Below are positions 33,909 through 45,298 of a stretch of 60,000 nt of DNA, piece by piece. The notes under the pieces were generated by a model. The model did no database searches. It was not told the origin of the DNA and saw nothing but the letters and a program-made list of their open reading frames with translations. The number at the start of each line of letters is the position of its first letter. Within the stretch, counting starts at the first letter, position 1. The stretch comes from Cryptomeria japonica (taxonomy: Eukaryota; Streptophyta; Pinopsida; Cupressales; Cupressaceae). The stretch covers positions 102,324,239 to 102,384,238 of the forward strand of contig NC_081413.1 in the NCBI RefSeq assembly GCF_030272615.1. Direction: 5' to 3'. A program made the translations under genes and the position numbers.

Positions 33909-34800
33909 TATTACAAAAGTTCCCCTTTTATTGCACAACATTAAATGCATAGCTGTTGACGTGTATTTTGTACACCATCATACACAGAATAAAATACCTA
34001 AAGGCATCTTATCCTCTCTTGAATAAAGTCTCTAACTGCTGAAGATTCGCATGAAGGATCAGTTAGGATGACTCCAATGTTCTGGTTAGTAGGGTCTCTA
34101 CGTGTGGATAAGCTCCAGCGGTATGATGTGATTTGCTGTGTCCTCAAGGGGCCTTACACTCCGAAAGTCTTACTAAACTAAAGAAGCTTTTAAAAAATAA
34201 CAAAAGGATAGGGTTTTGCAAGAGATCTAATTTAGTCTAACCCTAAGAATGACTTCATGTGGACAAGACTTGGCAAGATTCAACCAACTTCAATTTTGCC
34301 CTAAAATAACAACTTAATTGAGATTGATGCGATCTTCTAAGGTAACAAATGGTTCTTCAACACATCAAAGATCCAAGACACTACCACGAAGGTACATATC
34401 CAAGATACAATAACGATTGAAGGTTAAGTGATTCGAGTATTCTCCAGTCGACCACGCAAGGCGTTCCTACAATCAGCAAGAAGCTAGTGGTTTGGAAAGC
34501 GAATCCTACCAAAGATCAAGTCTCACACTTTGCCCTTCAATTTAACACACTACTTTGATCGAGACATGATTCAAGAAAATTGAACAACCATGAAGATAAC
34601 TAAGAGACTTGCAACAAAACACCATAACTTCAATATTTCATTGATCTCAAAGCCATCATGTACAACAATTGTTTGAATTCTTTCTTCAAAGCTCAATCTT
34701 GCTACAAAAGTAAATTACTTCTAAACTCTAATCTCTCTAATACATCAATAATCTAATCTTCTTCTCACATCTAACTTATGAAAATGAAATGAAATGAGGG

Positions 34801-34890
34801 TATAAATAGCATCCTCAATTACAATGAATGGTCCAGATCAAAAGCAGATCAATGGTCAAGATCATGACACCTAAACCCTAATTAGGGTTT
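34801..34890 (-). promoter_or_regulatory. LTR promoter of copy B
   Basis: TATTTATA (minus) at 34801-34808 lies 847 bp from the 3' end. AAACCCTAATTAGGGTTT is at 34873-34890. The U3 gene stops about 110 bp upstream of the telobox, so gene and LTR promoter are tightly packed without overlap. Confidence 0.65.
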
Positions 34891-35000
34891 TATTACAAAA
34901 GTTCCCCTTTTATTGCACAACATTAAATGCATAGCCAATTATAAATTTGGCACAAAAATCTAGGAAACATAGACCAATGACAATTAAGGTGCCATGTCAT

Positions 35001-38000
35001 CTATAACAACCTCTCATCTAGAATCTTATTCCCTTTCCAATGCTCCTTTTTAGCATATGCAATGAATCTTGATACGATTCCTTCGATCTCAGCAATTGGA
35101 ATCTCGGGAAGATTCTTCATACTTTCTTCCAGGTGGATGACCTGATCGAATGCATCTAGAAGAGTTGCGTCCCATGAAGATTCAAGTTCCTTTGTTCTTT
35201 CAATCAGGAGCATGGTGGCAAACATCTGATCATATTGCTCGTCTGTGACATTAGCGTCCTTACAAAAGATGACCTTGATTCTATCCTCCAATTCTTGCAT
35301 ATCCACATCTGTCTCGACCTCGATCCTCCTGCCAAGAATGGTACGTAGTACCTCAAATACTCTGTCCTGGATCGGATTGATCACCTCTTCTACTTGGCTA
35401 CATCTAGTACTGATGTCCTCAAAGAAAACACTCTTCATCTGGAGTAAGGTTGACCATTGAAGCAAACTGTGAGGTCCTCCATCCATAATCTTTTCTTGCG
35501 CTAAGACCTTCCTTGATGTGTGTCTAATTACTTTCAAGACAGGAATGATAACATCTTTGGTATGAGCAAATGCGGCTACTGTTATCATCAAATTGTGGAT
35601 TATCTCAAGAACCTGGATAGCTTGATGAATAGTCTTCATCATCCTTGTTACAAATTCTACGGCAACTGTATGAGATTTATCCATCCAAGTACTCATACGC
35701 TGGACCATATTCCTGAATCTTTCTGCCTCATTAATTGATTGAAGTGGAAGTGCCTGCACTGGTGATCTAGCTGGATCCTGACGTCCCAAAGGTTCATTGA
35801 GATGACTGAAATAAGTCCTCCATGCACCGACCTCTCTCTCAAGCTTTCTATTCTTCTCCATTTCTTCTCTAAGCTTGTCTTTCAATGCCTCAAATGAATC
35901 GGTGGCATCATCTAGTGTCTGCTCAGCTGTGGATGGTCCTAGCTCAAAAGTCTGTATATCATAATCCTCTGCTAGGATCTCACCTTCATATTTGTCTACT
36001 GCCGATGTAGCTATCTGCAGTTTTCTGGATCCAGTCTCATCTCTAATCATTTTGGACATCTTGGTAGCCTTTCTCTTCTCTGTCACTTCCTGGGAATGTC
36101 CAACAAGGCTCTCTAAATCGATTACATTATCCTCGTCCTCTATCACGATCACCTTGGTTAATCTTTCCTTCAACCAATCTGGGATGGCCGATCTTGTCTC
36201 TTGAACCTGAATTTCCTTATGCAATATTTCTTCTTCTCTGTGAGGAGATGTTACTTCGTCATTATTCTTGTCTTCATGTAACTCATAATCTTGGAGAGAT
36301 CCACTTGGTGACCCTTGAGGTACCTGTCCTTCTTTATCATTCTGAACCATCGACTCCATAGACTCCTCCACTTCAAGTGTCCTTTTCTCTTGTCGAGAAG
36401 ATGTACCGGATGAACGATCTCGGCTGGCCTCTTGTTTCTTCTTGGAAGATTCTCTCTTTCCAGGTCTCTCTTTCCTTTTCGAGCCTCTTGGATGGAGATC
36501 GCCTTCACTTGCACTTCGAAGGTTGCCCTCACTTGCATTTCTGGGATTAGGATTACCTTCGCTCACACTAGCTCCACCTTCGGCTGGCTTTTCTTCCAAA
36601 GTGAAAGTCATAGCTATGCCTTGCTCTCTCAACTTCTGATGCTGCACATCAACCCATTTGCGAGTACAAGACAAGACTGGAGCCATCAAAGCATCTAGAT
36701 CCACGACCTCGGGCTCATTCCAATCTAACCTTATTGATTTGCTTTCTCGATCGTAGGATGACTGGAGATGCCTGCCACTGTCCTGAGCTTGGTCGGCCAC
36801 TCTGTAAATCTTGCATTTCCTGATGAAATCCAAAGGCAATCTAGAATGCATCTTTCTTTTCACTTCAAGATCGTCTAAGAGATTCATCATAAAATCTTCT
36901 ATCTGAAACTCATGCTTAAACTTCCTACCGACTGTCTCCTCTATATATCCATGTGGATCAAAGCTTTCTCTCAAGGCAAAGGATGAAAAAGAATACAAAG
37001 CTAACTCCTTCTCTGCGTCATCCATGGCTAAAGCATTAGGACATACCTCAACTGAATTGCCCAATATGATAGGTACGGGAACTCCATTTCCGTGTCTGTG
37101 TCTGAATGCCTTCGCATAAGCTGCCAACTGTCTTGTTACCTCAAGTAACACAATTCTGTCTGTCGGATATCTTGGCAACATGTATGGAGGTGAAGGACAT
37201 CCATGAACTCTGATATAAGTAAACTTCGGAAATTGGATAAACCAAGCACCGTACCTCTTTACTAGTTCCTGTGCATCCTGAGATAATCTGTTGTGAATCC
37301 CACCTTGCAACGTCCTTGTGATGTTCATCGTGAAGGTATCATTAACTAACTTGAAGTTGCTTCCTAGCGGATGATGCAAGTGGACATAGGAATCACAAAC
37401 TCTGACCTCGCCGGGTCCTCTTCCAATCACTCCTCTGTGAGGTAGTCCTGTGTACTCGAAGCTCCTGATCAAGGCATAGATGACGTATGAACTCATGTGG
37501 AAGGACTTGGTAGCCTTGAGTCTCCTCAACTGTACATCCAAGCAATGGCTAATCATTCTAGCCCAATGAATTGTTCCTTTACCCTGAACTATCACCTGAA
37601 TGAAGTAGAACATCCACTTTTCAAAGTAAAAAGCTTGAGGTGCACCTGTGACTCGGTTGAGCATTGTAATCAAATCTCTGTACTCCTCCTGGAAATCAAT
37701 CCTGTGTGGTGTGTTCGGTACCTTGCTTAGGCGAGGACGACTCTTGAGTAACCAGTTCTTGTTAATGATGCTTAGGCAAGCATCTGGATCATCTTCATAC
37801 ATTGACCTGGCTCCTTCTATGCTCTTGTAGACCATATCTCTGTGCTCTGGAAGATGGAAAGCCTCACTTATAGCTTCCTCTGAAAGATAAGCTAAAGTGT
37901 TTCCTTCCTTGGACACGATCGTTCTGGATTGAGGATCATAATGACGAGCACACTCGATCATCAACTCATGACACTGTACTGTTGGAGGGAAGCCGGCCGC

Positions 38001-38216
38001 CTTAATGATGCCACTTTCAATTATCCTCCAGGCGACAGGTGATGGCTTGCCAATGTAAGGGACATCTCGAAACTTCTTCGTGCTGAAGTTGCCCAAGTTA
38101 GTATCTCCAATGTTGCTCCATTTAGACACGATCTTGGTCTCCACTTCTTCGGTCTTTTGATCTTCCTTCATGAGAGCTGGACGACTGGTGGATGCTCCCG
38201 TCTTCGGGGTCGCCAT
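35001..38216 (-). CDS. LTR U3-encoded protein, copy B, 1071 aa, intact
   Basis: I chose ATGGCGACC at 38216 because MATPK is shared by all copies, including the short form. An in-frame ATG 18 bases upstream (MKCCVG) lies in the predicted intron. Residues 1-535 form a conserved, apparently globular region. A linker follows with SEGN-type repeats and a basic patch (KRKERPGKRESSKKK, about 579-594), then VIVIEDED at 689-696 beside acidic residues (a SUMO-interaction-like motif), a charged coiled coil (about 760-795, EMEKNRKLEREV) and a helical C-terminal region. No polymerase, protease, integrase, RNase H or zinc knuckle is visible. The basic patch suggests a nuclear role. A gag-like, regulatory or transposon-associated role are all open. 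The family is not recognised. Confidence 0.8.
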   Translation of the reverse strand: MATPKTGASTSRPALMKEDQKTEEVETKIVSKWSNIGDTNLGNFSTKKFRDVPYIGKPSPVAWRIIESGIIKAAGFPPTVQCHELMIECARHYDPQSRTIVSKEGNTLAYLSEEAISEAFHLPEHRDMVYKSIEGARSMYEDDPDACLSIINKNWLLKSRPRLSKVPNTPHRIDFQEEYRDLITMLNRVTGAPQAFYFEKWMFYFIQVIVQGKGTIHWARMISHCLDVQLRRLKATKSFHMSSYVIYALIRSFEYTGLPHRGVIGRGPGEVRVCDSYVHLHHPLGSNFKLVNDTFTMNITRTLQGGIHNRLSQDAQELVKRYGAWFIQFPKFTYIRVHGCPSPPYMLPRYPTDRIVLLEVTRQLAAYAKAFRHRHGNGVPVPIILGNSVEVCPNALAMDDAEKELALYSFSSFALRESFDPHGYIEETVGRKFKHEFQIEDFMMNLLDDLEVKRKMHSRLPLDFIRKCKIYRVADQAQDSGRHLQSSYDRESKSIRLDWNEPEVVDLDALMAPVLSCTRKWVDVQHQKLREQGIAMTFTLEEKPAEGGASVSEGNPNPRNASEGNLRSASEGDLHPRGSKRKERPGKRESSKKKQEASRDRSSGTSSRQEKRTLEVEESMESMVQNDKEGQVPQGSPSGSLQDYELHEDKNNDEVTSPHREEEILHKEIQVQETRSAIPDWLKERLTKVIVIEDEDNVIDLESLVGHSQEVTEKRKATKMSKMIRDETGSRKLQIATSAVDKYEGEILAEDYDIQTFELGPSTAEQTLDDATDSFEALKDKLREEMEKNRKLEREVGAWRTYFSHLNEPLGRQDPARSPVQALPLQSINEAERFRNMVQRMSTWMDKSHTVAVEFVTRMMKTIHQAIQVLEIIHNLMITVAAFAHTKDVIIPVLKVIRHTSRKVLAQEKIMDGGPHSLLQWSTLLQMKSVFFEDISTRCSQVEEVINPIQDRVFEVLRTILGRRIEVETDVDMQELEDRIKVIFCKDANVTDEQYDQMFATMLLIERTKELESSWDATLLDAFDQVIHLEESMKNLPEIPIAEIEGIVSRFIAYAKKEHWKGNKILDERLL

Positions 38217-38218
38217 AC

Positions 38219-38680
38219 CTACACAACATTTCATAATAAGTAACTAGATATTGCAATGCATAACATAGATTAGATTAATTTTAGGAAACTTCATGATAAG
38301 TCTTTGAGTTATCATTTCCTAAATAACGATTAAGCTATTGAAATTCAAAAATTCAAAATTCAAAACTTAAGCTATGACGATCAACAATTCAAAATTAAAA
38401 CAATAAAACCATATCGCCATACCTCACTAGAGAGCTAACTCTAGAATGCAAAACAAATGGATTCGCCTAGGCAAAATTAATGCTAGATGGCCTTGACGTG
38501 ATCTTCAATATCTTTGACAAGTTTGCTCAAAGGAAACTAAGGTTCGCACCTCCTTGGATAATACTTCGCACCACCTTGGAGACTACAATTCGCACTTCTC
38601 CTTTGTCTTCCTCAAATCGCATGTGAATGAAGATGGTAAAATGATAATGTGAAAATGAAAATCTTCACCTCCCTTTATAA
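38219..38680 (-). promoter_or_regulatory. Internal promoter and 5' UTR intron of the U3 gene, copy B
   Basis: Minus-strand TTATAAAGGG (TATA core 38672-38680) could start a transcript about 30 bp downstream. Donor TGAG/GTATGGCG at 38422 and acceptor TTGTGTAG/GTATGGCG ending at 38219 give a 204-bp intron just before the ATG. AGGCCGACTT words (CCGAC core) occur twice upstream, near 38705 and 38756. The gene could thus be transcribed independently of the LTR promoter. Prediction only. Confidence 0.5.
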
Positions 38681-38759
38681 GCGTTCACACCACAATTACC
38701 TTGAGGCCGACTTGTAAAAATAAGGCAATTTAAACGATTTTTAAATAAATAATAAAGGC

Positions 38760-38965
38760 CGACTTTGATAAAATAAACCCAAGCGCTTCATTTGATTAAT
38801 AATTAATAATTAATTATAAATACCTTTGTTTTTTAAATTAACAAATTCGATTTTTTTTTTAAAAGGCAAAAATAATTAATTAATATCTTGCGCAAATTTT
38901 AAATGCTAATTTAATTGAATTTTCAAACTTTATCGATTTTTAGCATTTAAATAAATTCAAAAATG
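38760..38965. other. AT-rich block between array and internal promoter
   Basis: Almost pure A/T with TTAATTAATTAT and TTTTTTAAA runs. Equivalent blocks occur at 13080-13270, 18780-18960 and 45030-45260, always between the hairpin array and the U3 gene promoter. Confidence 0.6.
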
Positions 38966-39006
38966 TTTGAGCGCCCAAAATTTGAAAATGGAAAAGTGCA
39001 AACCTC

Positions 39007-40763
39007 ATCGCCCTGGTCCCTGACTGAGGGACAGGAGCAAAATTTCAATTTGGTCTTGATTCTTGTGCTTTTGACGTTCAAAATCTTCATCCTTACGTTG
39101 AAGTTGGCATTTTTACTAGGAATTTCAAACTTGGGTGACTTGACCTTGCAAATGAGTGCCTCTTGAGGTGATATCGCCCTGGTCCCTTGGAGAGGGACAG
39201 GAGCGATCCCTATGTTCTTACTTGAAATTCTTCGTTCTTGATTTTAACTCCTCGTTCATTGCCTTCCAAACGACGTTTTAAACCCTTTGTAACTTTGCTT
39301 TGACATGATCTTCGAAGGATAACAAGTATTTTAGCAAATATCGCCCTGGTCCCTTGGAGAGGGACAGGAGCGATCCTGGTGTTTTCTCCTTGACCTTTGT
39401 AACTTCAAACTTCAATCTTCATTGTGAGGGATAAACAATGTTATTCTTTCATTCTACTCTCATTTCACTTGGCTTCTACAAGACACTTTGATGTTTAGAG
39501 GACTATCGCCCTGGTCCCTTGGAGAGGGACAGGAGCGATCCTGAAGCTCTAGCCAAAATTTGTCATCTTTCAACCTTTGTTCTTCATTCATTGCTTCCTA
39601 AATGATGTTTTTGATCTTGCCTATCCTTGCCTTGTCTTGATTTTGAAGGAAAATCAATGATTTAATGAAAATCGCTCTGGTCCTTGCCTGAAGGACAGGA
39701 GCGATATAGCTTCCTTGGCTCAATTGATAGTCGTTTGACGTTTGAAACCTTTGTATATCACCTTCTTAAGATACCTTAGACCCTTTACCACCTCGCATGA
39801 TCTTGACTTAACGTGATTTTGGAAGGATTTGGCCAATATGATAAATATCGCTCTGGTCCCTGCCTGAGGGACAGGAGCGATCTTCAATGTCTTGTGCTCA
39901 TACTTGCTTTCATCAATTTGCCACTGCTTTCATTGTGTAAAATGAAGTCCTTTTGATCCCCTTGGACACTTAAAACATGATCAACTTTCAAAATCTAGGC
40001 TCTCATGAAAATTTCGCTCTGGTCCCTGCCTGAGGGACAGGAGCGAACCTAGGTATTTAAGTGCAAATCCCTCATTTTGGCGGTCCTTGTAACTTTGTTC
40101 TTCATCAAGATACCTTAAAACGTCCTCGCCACCTTGTACTTCGTCCTGGAGTGTCTTGAACTTGGGATGAAAGCAAGATAACTAAGATATCGCCCTGGTC
40201 CCTGGCTGAGGGACAGGAGCGAATTTGTGCTTGTAGGCTTCATCTCACTTTGCTAACCTCAAAAATTATCTTCAATGGTCTTGTAATGCTCCGTTTTATT
40301 CACCTTTGGCTTGGAAATCATTCAAACTTGGCAAGAAATTCGTCTAAGGCAAAGATCGCTCTGGTCCCTGACTGAGGGACAGGAGCGAACTTGGGCATCT
40401 GGGTCCCTTGTTGATGTTTCGTAATTTTCAATTTGTCTTCAACGGGTTCAATTCATTGTCTTTGCTTGCCTCAAACCTAAAACTTGCTTGATCTTTGCCT
40501 GAATTTTGCCTTATAAGAAATTTCGCTCTGGTCCCTGGGAGAGGGACGGGAGCTACAATGGATTTCGCCCTGGTCCCTGACTGAGGGACAGGAGCGATTT
40601 TTGCAATTTGGTCCACTTTCTTCATGTTTGTGCCTTCAAATTATATTCAATTGATAAAATGCATCTCCTTTGATCTCTTCAAATCGTCAAGTTGTTAAAA
40701 TCCTGCAAGGACAAAGCAATATTTGATTTTGAGCTCCAGTCCTTCACTGAGGGACAGTAGCGA
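39007..40763 (-). repeat. Hairpin array B, 12 units
   Basis: Starts are 39007, 39173, 39340, 39505, 39671, 39847, 40013, 40189, 40355, 40522, 40564 and 40731. Steps are 166, 167, 165, 166, 176, 166, 176, 166, 167, 42 and 167 bp. Loops differ (TTGGAG, TGACTG, TGCCTG) while arms are kept. Unit 39671 has GTCCTT paired with AAGGAC where its neighbour 39847 has GTCCCT paired with AGGGAC. Confidence 0.88.
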
Positions 40764-41282
40764 TTTTGCTCCTACAGGCCAAAATATCATGATTTCACAC
40801 GTTTAATCACTTCACAAGGCAAAAACAAATCATTCCTCATGCCCAGGATCAAATATCAAAAAACTCAAAATTTGGTCAAAAATTACTCAATTGAATAAAA
40901 ATCACATTTTCATCATTAACACTTAGACAAATTTAGACTCTTCATTCAAAATTCCAATTGAAAATAGACCATTCTGGCGAATTCATTTCATTCAAAATTG
41001 CATCCTACAAAAGGAAGCTCAAAAAAAAAAGCTCTCAAGACTGACTGGACTCTAGCCTGAAAAGACAGTAACTAAAACCCTAAGGCTTGACCCTAATCCA
41101 GACAACTGACAAACTACCAAAACCCTAAAAAGCAAAGCGAAAGGCGAGCAAAAATGAGCAAAAAGAGGGGGTCCCCATTTCAAATGGGGCGATGTGTGAA
41201 ATGGTCACAACAATAGCCAATTATAAATTTGGCACGAAAATCTAGGAAACATAGACCAATGACAATTAAGGTGCCATGTCAT

Positions 41283-44200
41283 CTATAACAACCTCTCATC
41301 TAGAATCTTATTCCCTTTCCAATGCTCCTTTTTAGCATATGCAATGAATCTTGATACGATTCCCTCGATCTCAGCAATTGGAATCTCGGGAAGATTCTTC
41401 ATTCTTTCTTCCAAGTGGATGACCTGATCAAATGCATCTAGAAGAGTTGCGTCCCATGTAAGTTCAAGTTCCTTAGTCTTTTCAATCAGGAGCATGGTAG
41501 CCAACATCTGGTCCTGTTGCTCATCTGTGATATTGACGTCCTTGCAAAAGATGACCTTAATCCTATCCTCCAATTCCTACAAATCCACATCTGTCTCAAC
41601 TTCGATCCTCCTGCCAAGAATGGTACGTAGTACCTCAAATACTCTGTCCTGGATCGGGTTGATCACCTCCTCAACATGACTGCACCTAGTACTGATGTCC
41701 TCAAAGAGAACTTCCTTCATCTGGAGTAAGGTTGACCACTGAAGTAAACTGTGAGGTCCTCCATCCATAATCTTTTCCTGCGCTAAGACCTTCCTCGATG
41801 TTTGTCTAATTACTTTCAAGACAGGAATGATAACATCCTTGGTATGAGCAAAAGCGGCTACCGTTATCATCAAATTGTGGATGATCTCAAGAACCTGAAT
41901 AGCCCTATGAATAGTCTTCATCATCCTTGTTGCAAATTCTACGGCAACTGTATGAGATTTATCCATCCAAGTACTCATACGCTGAACCATACTCCTGAAT
42001 CTCTCTGCCTCACCAATTGATTGAAGGGGAAGTGCCTGTATAGGTGATCTTGCTGGATCCTGACGTCCTAAAGGCTGATTGAGATGGCTGAAATATGTTC
42101 TCCATGTGCCAACCTCCCTCTCAAGCTTTCTACTCTTCTCCATTTCTTCTCTAAGCTTGTCCTTCAATGCCTCAAAGGAATCTGTGGCATCATCTAGTGT
42201 CTGCTCAGCTGTGGATGGACCTAGCTCAAATGTCTCTACATCATATTCCTCTGCTAGGATCTCACCTTCATACTTGTCTACTGCCGGTGTAGCTATCTGT
42301 AATTTTCTGGATCCAGTCTCATCTCTAATCATCTTGGACATCTTGGTAGCCTTTCTCTTCTCTGTCACTTCCTAGAAATGTCCAACAAGGCTCTCTAAAT
42401 CAATCACTTTGTCTTCGTCCTCGATCACAATCACCTTCGTTAATCTTTCCTTCAACCAATCTGGGATGGCTGATCTTGTCTCTTTGACCTGTATTTCCTT
42501 ATGCAATATTTCTTCTTCTCTGTGAGGAGATGTTACTTCGTCATTATTCTTGCCTTCATGTAACTCATAATCTTGGAGAGATCCACTTGGTGACCCTTGA
42601 GGTACCTGTCCTTCTTTATCATTCTAAACCATCGACTCCATAGACTCCTCTACTTCAAGTGTCCTTTTCTCTTGTCGAGAAGATGTACCGGATGAACGAT
42701 CTCGGCTGGCCTCTTGTTTCTTCTTGGAAGATTCTCTCTTTCCAGGTCTTTCTTTCCTCTTCGAACCCCTTGGATGGAGATTGCCTTCACTGGCACATCG
42801 AAGGTTACCTTCACCTGAATTTCTAGGATTAGGATTGCCTTCACTCACACTGGCTCCACCTTCGGCTGGTTTCTCTTCCAAAGTGAAAGTCATAGCCATG
42901 CCTTGCTCTCTCAACTTCTGATGCTGTACGTCAACCCATCTGCGAGTACAAGACAAGACTGGAGCCATCAAAGCATCTAGATCCACGACCTCGGGCTCAT
43001 TCCAATCTAACCTTACTGATTTGCTTTCTCGATCATAGGATGACTGGAGATGTCTGCCACTGTCCTGAGCTTGGTGGGCCACTCTGTAAATCCTGCATTT
43101 CCTGATGAAATCCAAAGGCAATCTAGAATGCATTTTTCGTTTCACTTCAAGATCATCTAAGAGATTCATCATAAAATCTTCAATCTGAAACTCATGCTTA
43201 AACTTCCTACCGACTGTCTCCTCTAAATGTCCATGTGGATCAAAGCTTTCTCTCAAAGCAAAGGATGAAAAAGAATACAAGGCTAACTCCTTCTCTGCGT
43301 CATCCATAGCTAAAGCATTAGGACATACCTCAACTGAATTGCCCAAAATGATAGGTACTGGAACTCCATTCCCATGTCTGTGTCTGAATGCCTTCGCATA
43401 TGCTGCCAACTGTCTTGTTACTTCAAGTAACACAATTCTGTCTGTCGGATATCTCGGCAACATGTATGGAGGTAAAGGACATCCATGAACTCTGATATAA
43501 GTGAACTTCGGAAACTGAATAAACCAAGCACCATACCTCTTTACTAATTCCTGTGCATCCTGAGATAATCTGTTGTGAATCCCACCTTGCAACGTCCTCG
43601 TGATGTTCATCGTGAAGGTATCATTAACTAGCTTGTAGTTGCTTCCTGTCGGATGATGCAAGTGGACATAGGAATCACAAACTCTGACCTCGCCGGGTCC
43701 TCTTCCAATCACTCCTCTGTGAGGTAGTCCTGCGTACTCAAAACTCTTGATCAAGGCATAGATGACGTATGAACTCATGTAGAAGGATTTGGTAGCCTTA
43801 AGTCTCCTCAACTGTACGTCCAAGCAATGGCTAATCATCCTAGCCCAATGTATGGTTCCTTTCCCTTGAACGATCACCTGGATGAAGTAGAACATCCACT
43901 TCTCAAAATAGAAGGCGTGAGGGGCTCCTGTAACTCGGTTGAGCATTGTGATCAAATCTCTGTACTCCTCCTGGAAATCAATCCTGTGTGGTGTGTTCGG
44001 GATCTTGCTCAGGCGAGGACGGCTCTTGAGTAACCAATTCTTGTTGATTATGCTTAGACAAGCCTCTGGATCATCTTCATACATTGATCTGGCTCCTTCT
44101 ATGCTCTTGTATATCATGTCTCTGTGCTCTGGAAGATGGAAAGCTTCACTTATAGCTTCCTCTGAAAGGTACGCCAAAGTGTTTCCTTCATTGGACACGA

Positions 44201-44498
44201 TCGTTCTGGACTGAGGATCATAATGACGAGCACACTCGATCATCAACTCATGGCACTGAACTGCTAGAGGGAAGCCGGCCGCCTTAATGATGCCACTTTC
44301 AATTATCCTCCATGCGACAGGTGATGGCTTGCCAATGTAAGGGACATCTCGAAACTTCTTCGTGCTGAAGTTGCCCAAGTTAGTATCTCCAATGTTGCTC
44401 CACTTCGACACGATCTTGGTCTCCACTTCTTCGGTCTTTTGATCTTCCTTCATGAGAGCTGGACGACTGGTGGATGCTCCCGCCTTCGGGGTCGCCAT
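41283..44498 (-). pseudogene. U3-encoded protein, copy C, three in-frame stops
   Basis: Same 1071-codon frame as copy B, start ATGGCGACC at 44498, no frameshift. TAG stops lie at 42624-42626, 42372-42374 and 41577-41579, each at a glutamine position. In copy B the first two positions are CAG, so each is explained by one C-to-T change. The first 624 codons remain open, so a truncated product with the basic linker is conceivable. VIVIEDED is still encoded after the first stop. The gene is interrupted by point mutations only; LTR B is inserted downstream of it. Confidence 0.78.
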
Positions 44499-44500
44499 AC

Positions 44501-44963
44501 CTACACAACATTTCATAATAAGTAACTAGATATTGCAATGCCTAACATAGATTAGATTAATTTTAGGAAACTTCATGATAAGTCTTTGAGTTATCATTTC
44601 CTAAAAAACGATTGAGCTAGGGGAATTCAAAATTTCAAAATTCAAAATTTAAACTATGACGATCAACAATTCAAAATTAAAACAATAAAACCATATCGCC
44701 ATACCTCACTAGAGAGCTAACTCTAGAATGCAAAACAAATGGATTCGCCTAGGCAAAATTAATGCTAGATGGCCTTGACGTGATCTTCAATATCTTTGAC
44801 AAGTTTGCTCAAAGGAAACTAAGGTTCGCACCTCCTTGGATAATACTTCGCACCACCTTGGAGAATACAATTCGCACTTCTTCCCTTTGTCTTCCTCAAA
44901 TCGCATGTGAATGAAGATGGTAAAATGATAATGTGAAAATGAAAATCTTCACCTCCCTTTATA
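44501..44963 (-). promoter_or_regulatory. Internal promoter and 5' UTR intron, copy C
   Basis: TATA core at 44956-44963 (minus), donor GTATGGCG at 44704, acceptor TGTGTAG ending at 44501: a 204-bp candidate intron, the same length as in copy B. Confidence 0.5.
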
Positions 44964-45298
44964 AGCGTTCACACCACAATTACCTTGAGGCCGACTTGTA
45001 AAAATAAGGCAATTTAAACGATTTTTAAATAAATAATAAAGGCCGACTTTGATAAAATAAACCCAAGCGCTTCATTTGATTAAATTAATTATTAATAATT
45101 AATTATAAATACCTTTGTTTTTTAAATTAACAAATTCGATTTATTTTTTTTTAACAAGGCAAAAATAATTAATTAATATCTTGCGCAATTTTTAAATGCT
45201 AATTTAATTGAATTTTCAAACTTTATCGATTTTTAGCATTTAAATAAATTCAAAAATGTTTGAGCGCCCAAAATTTGAAAATGGAAAAGTGCAAACCT

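Larger units (their letters stand above)
33954..41212 (-). mobile_element. Solo LTR, long form B, nested in C, with an open U3 gene
   Basis: TGTTGACGTG at 33954 and GTCACAACA at 41212 are flanked by ATAGC (33949-33953, 41213-41217), the duplicated target inside copy C. Length is 7259 bp, matching the 7.26 kb of C. Minus-strand order: terminal hairpins, 12-unit array (40763-39007), AT-rich stretch, internal TATA, intron, open 1071-codon gene, telobox, LTR TATA, R-U5. It is the most complete copy in the window. It carries no gag-pol, PBS or polypurine tract. Confidence 0.88.
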
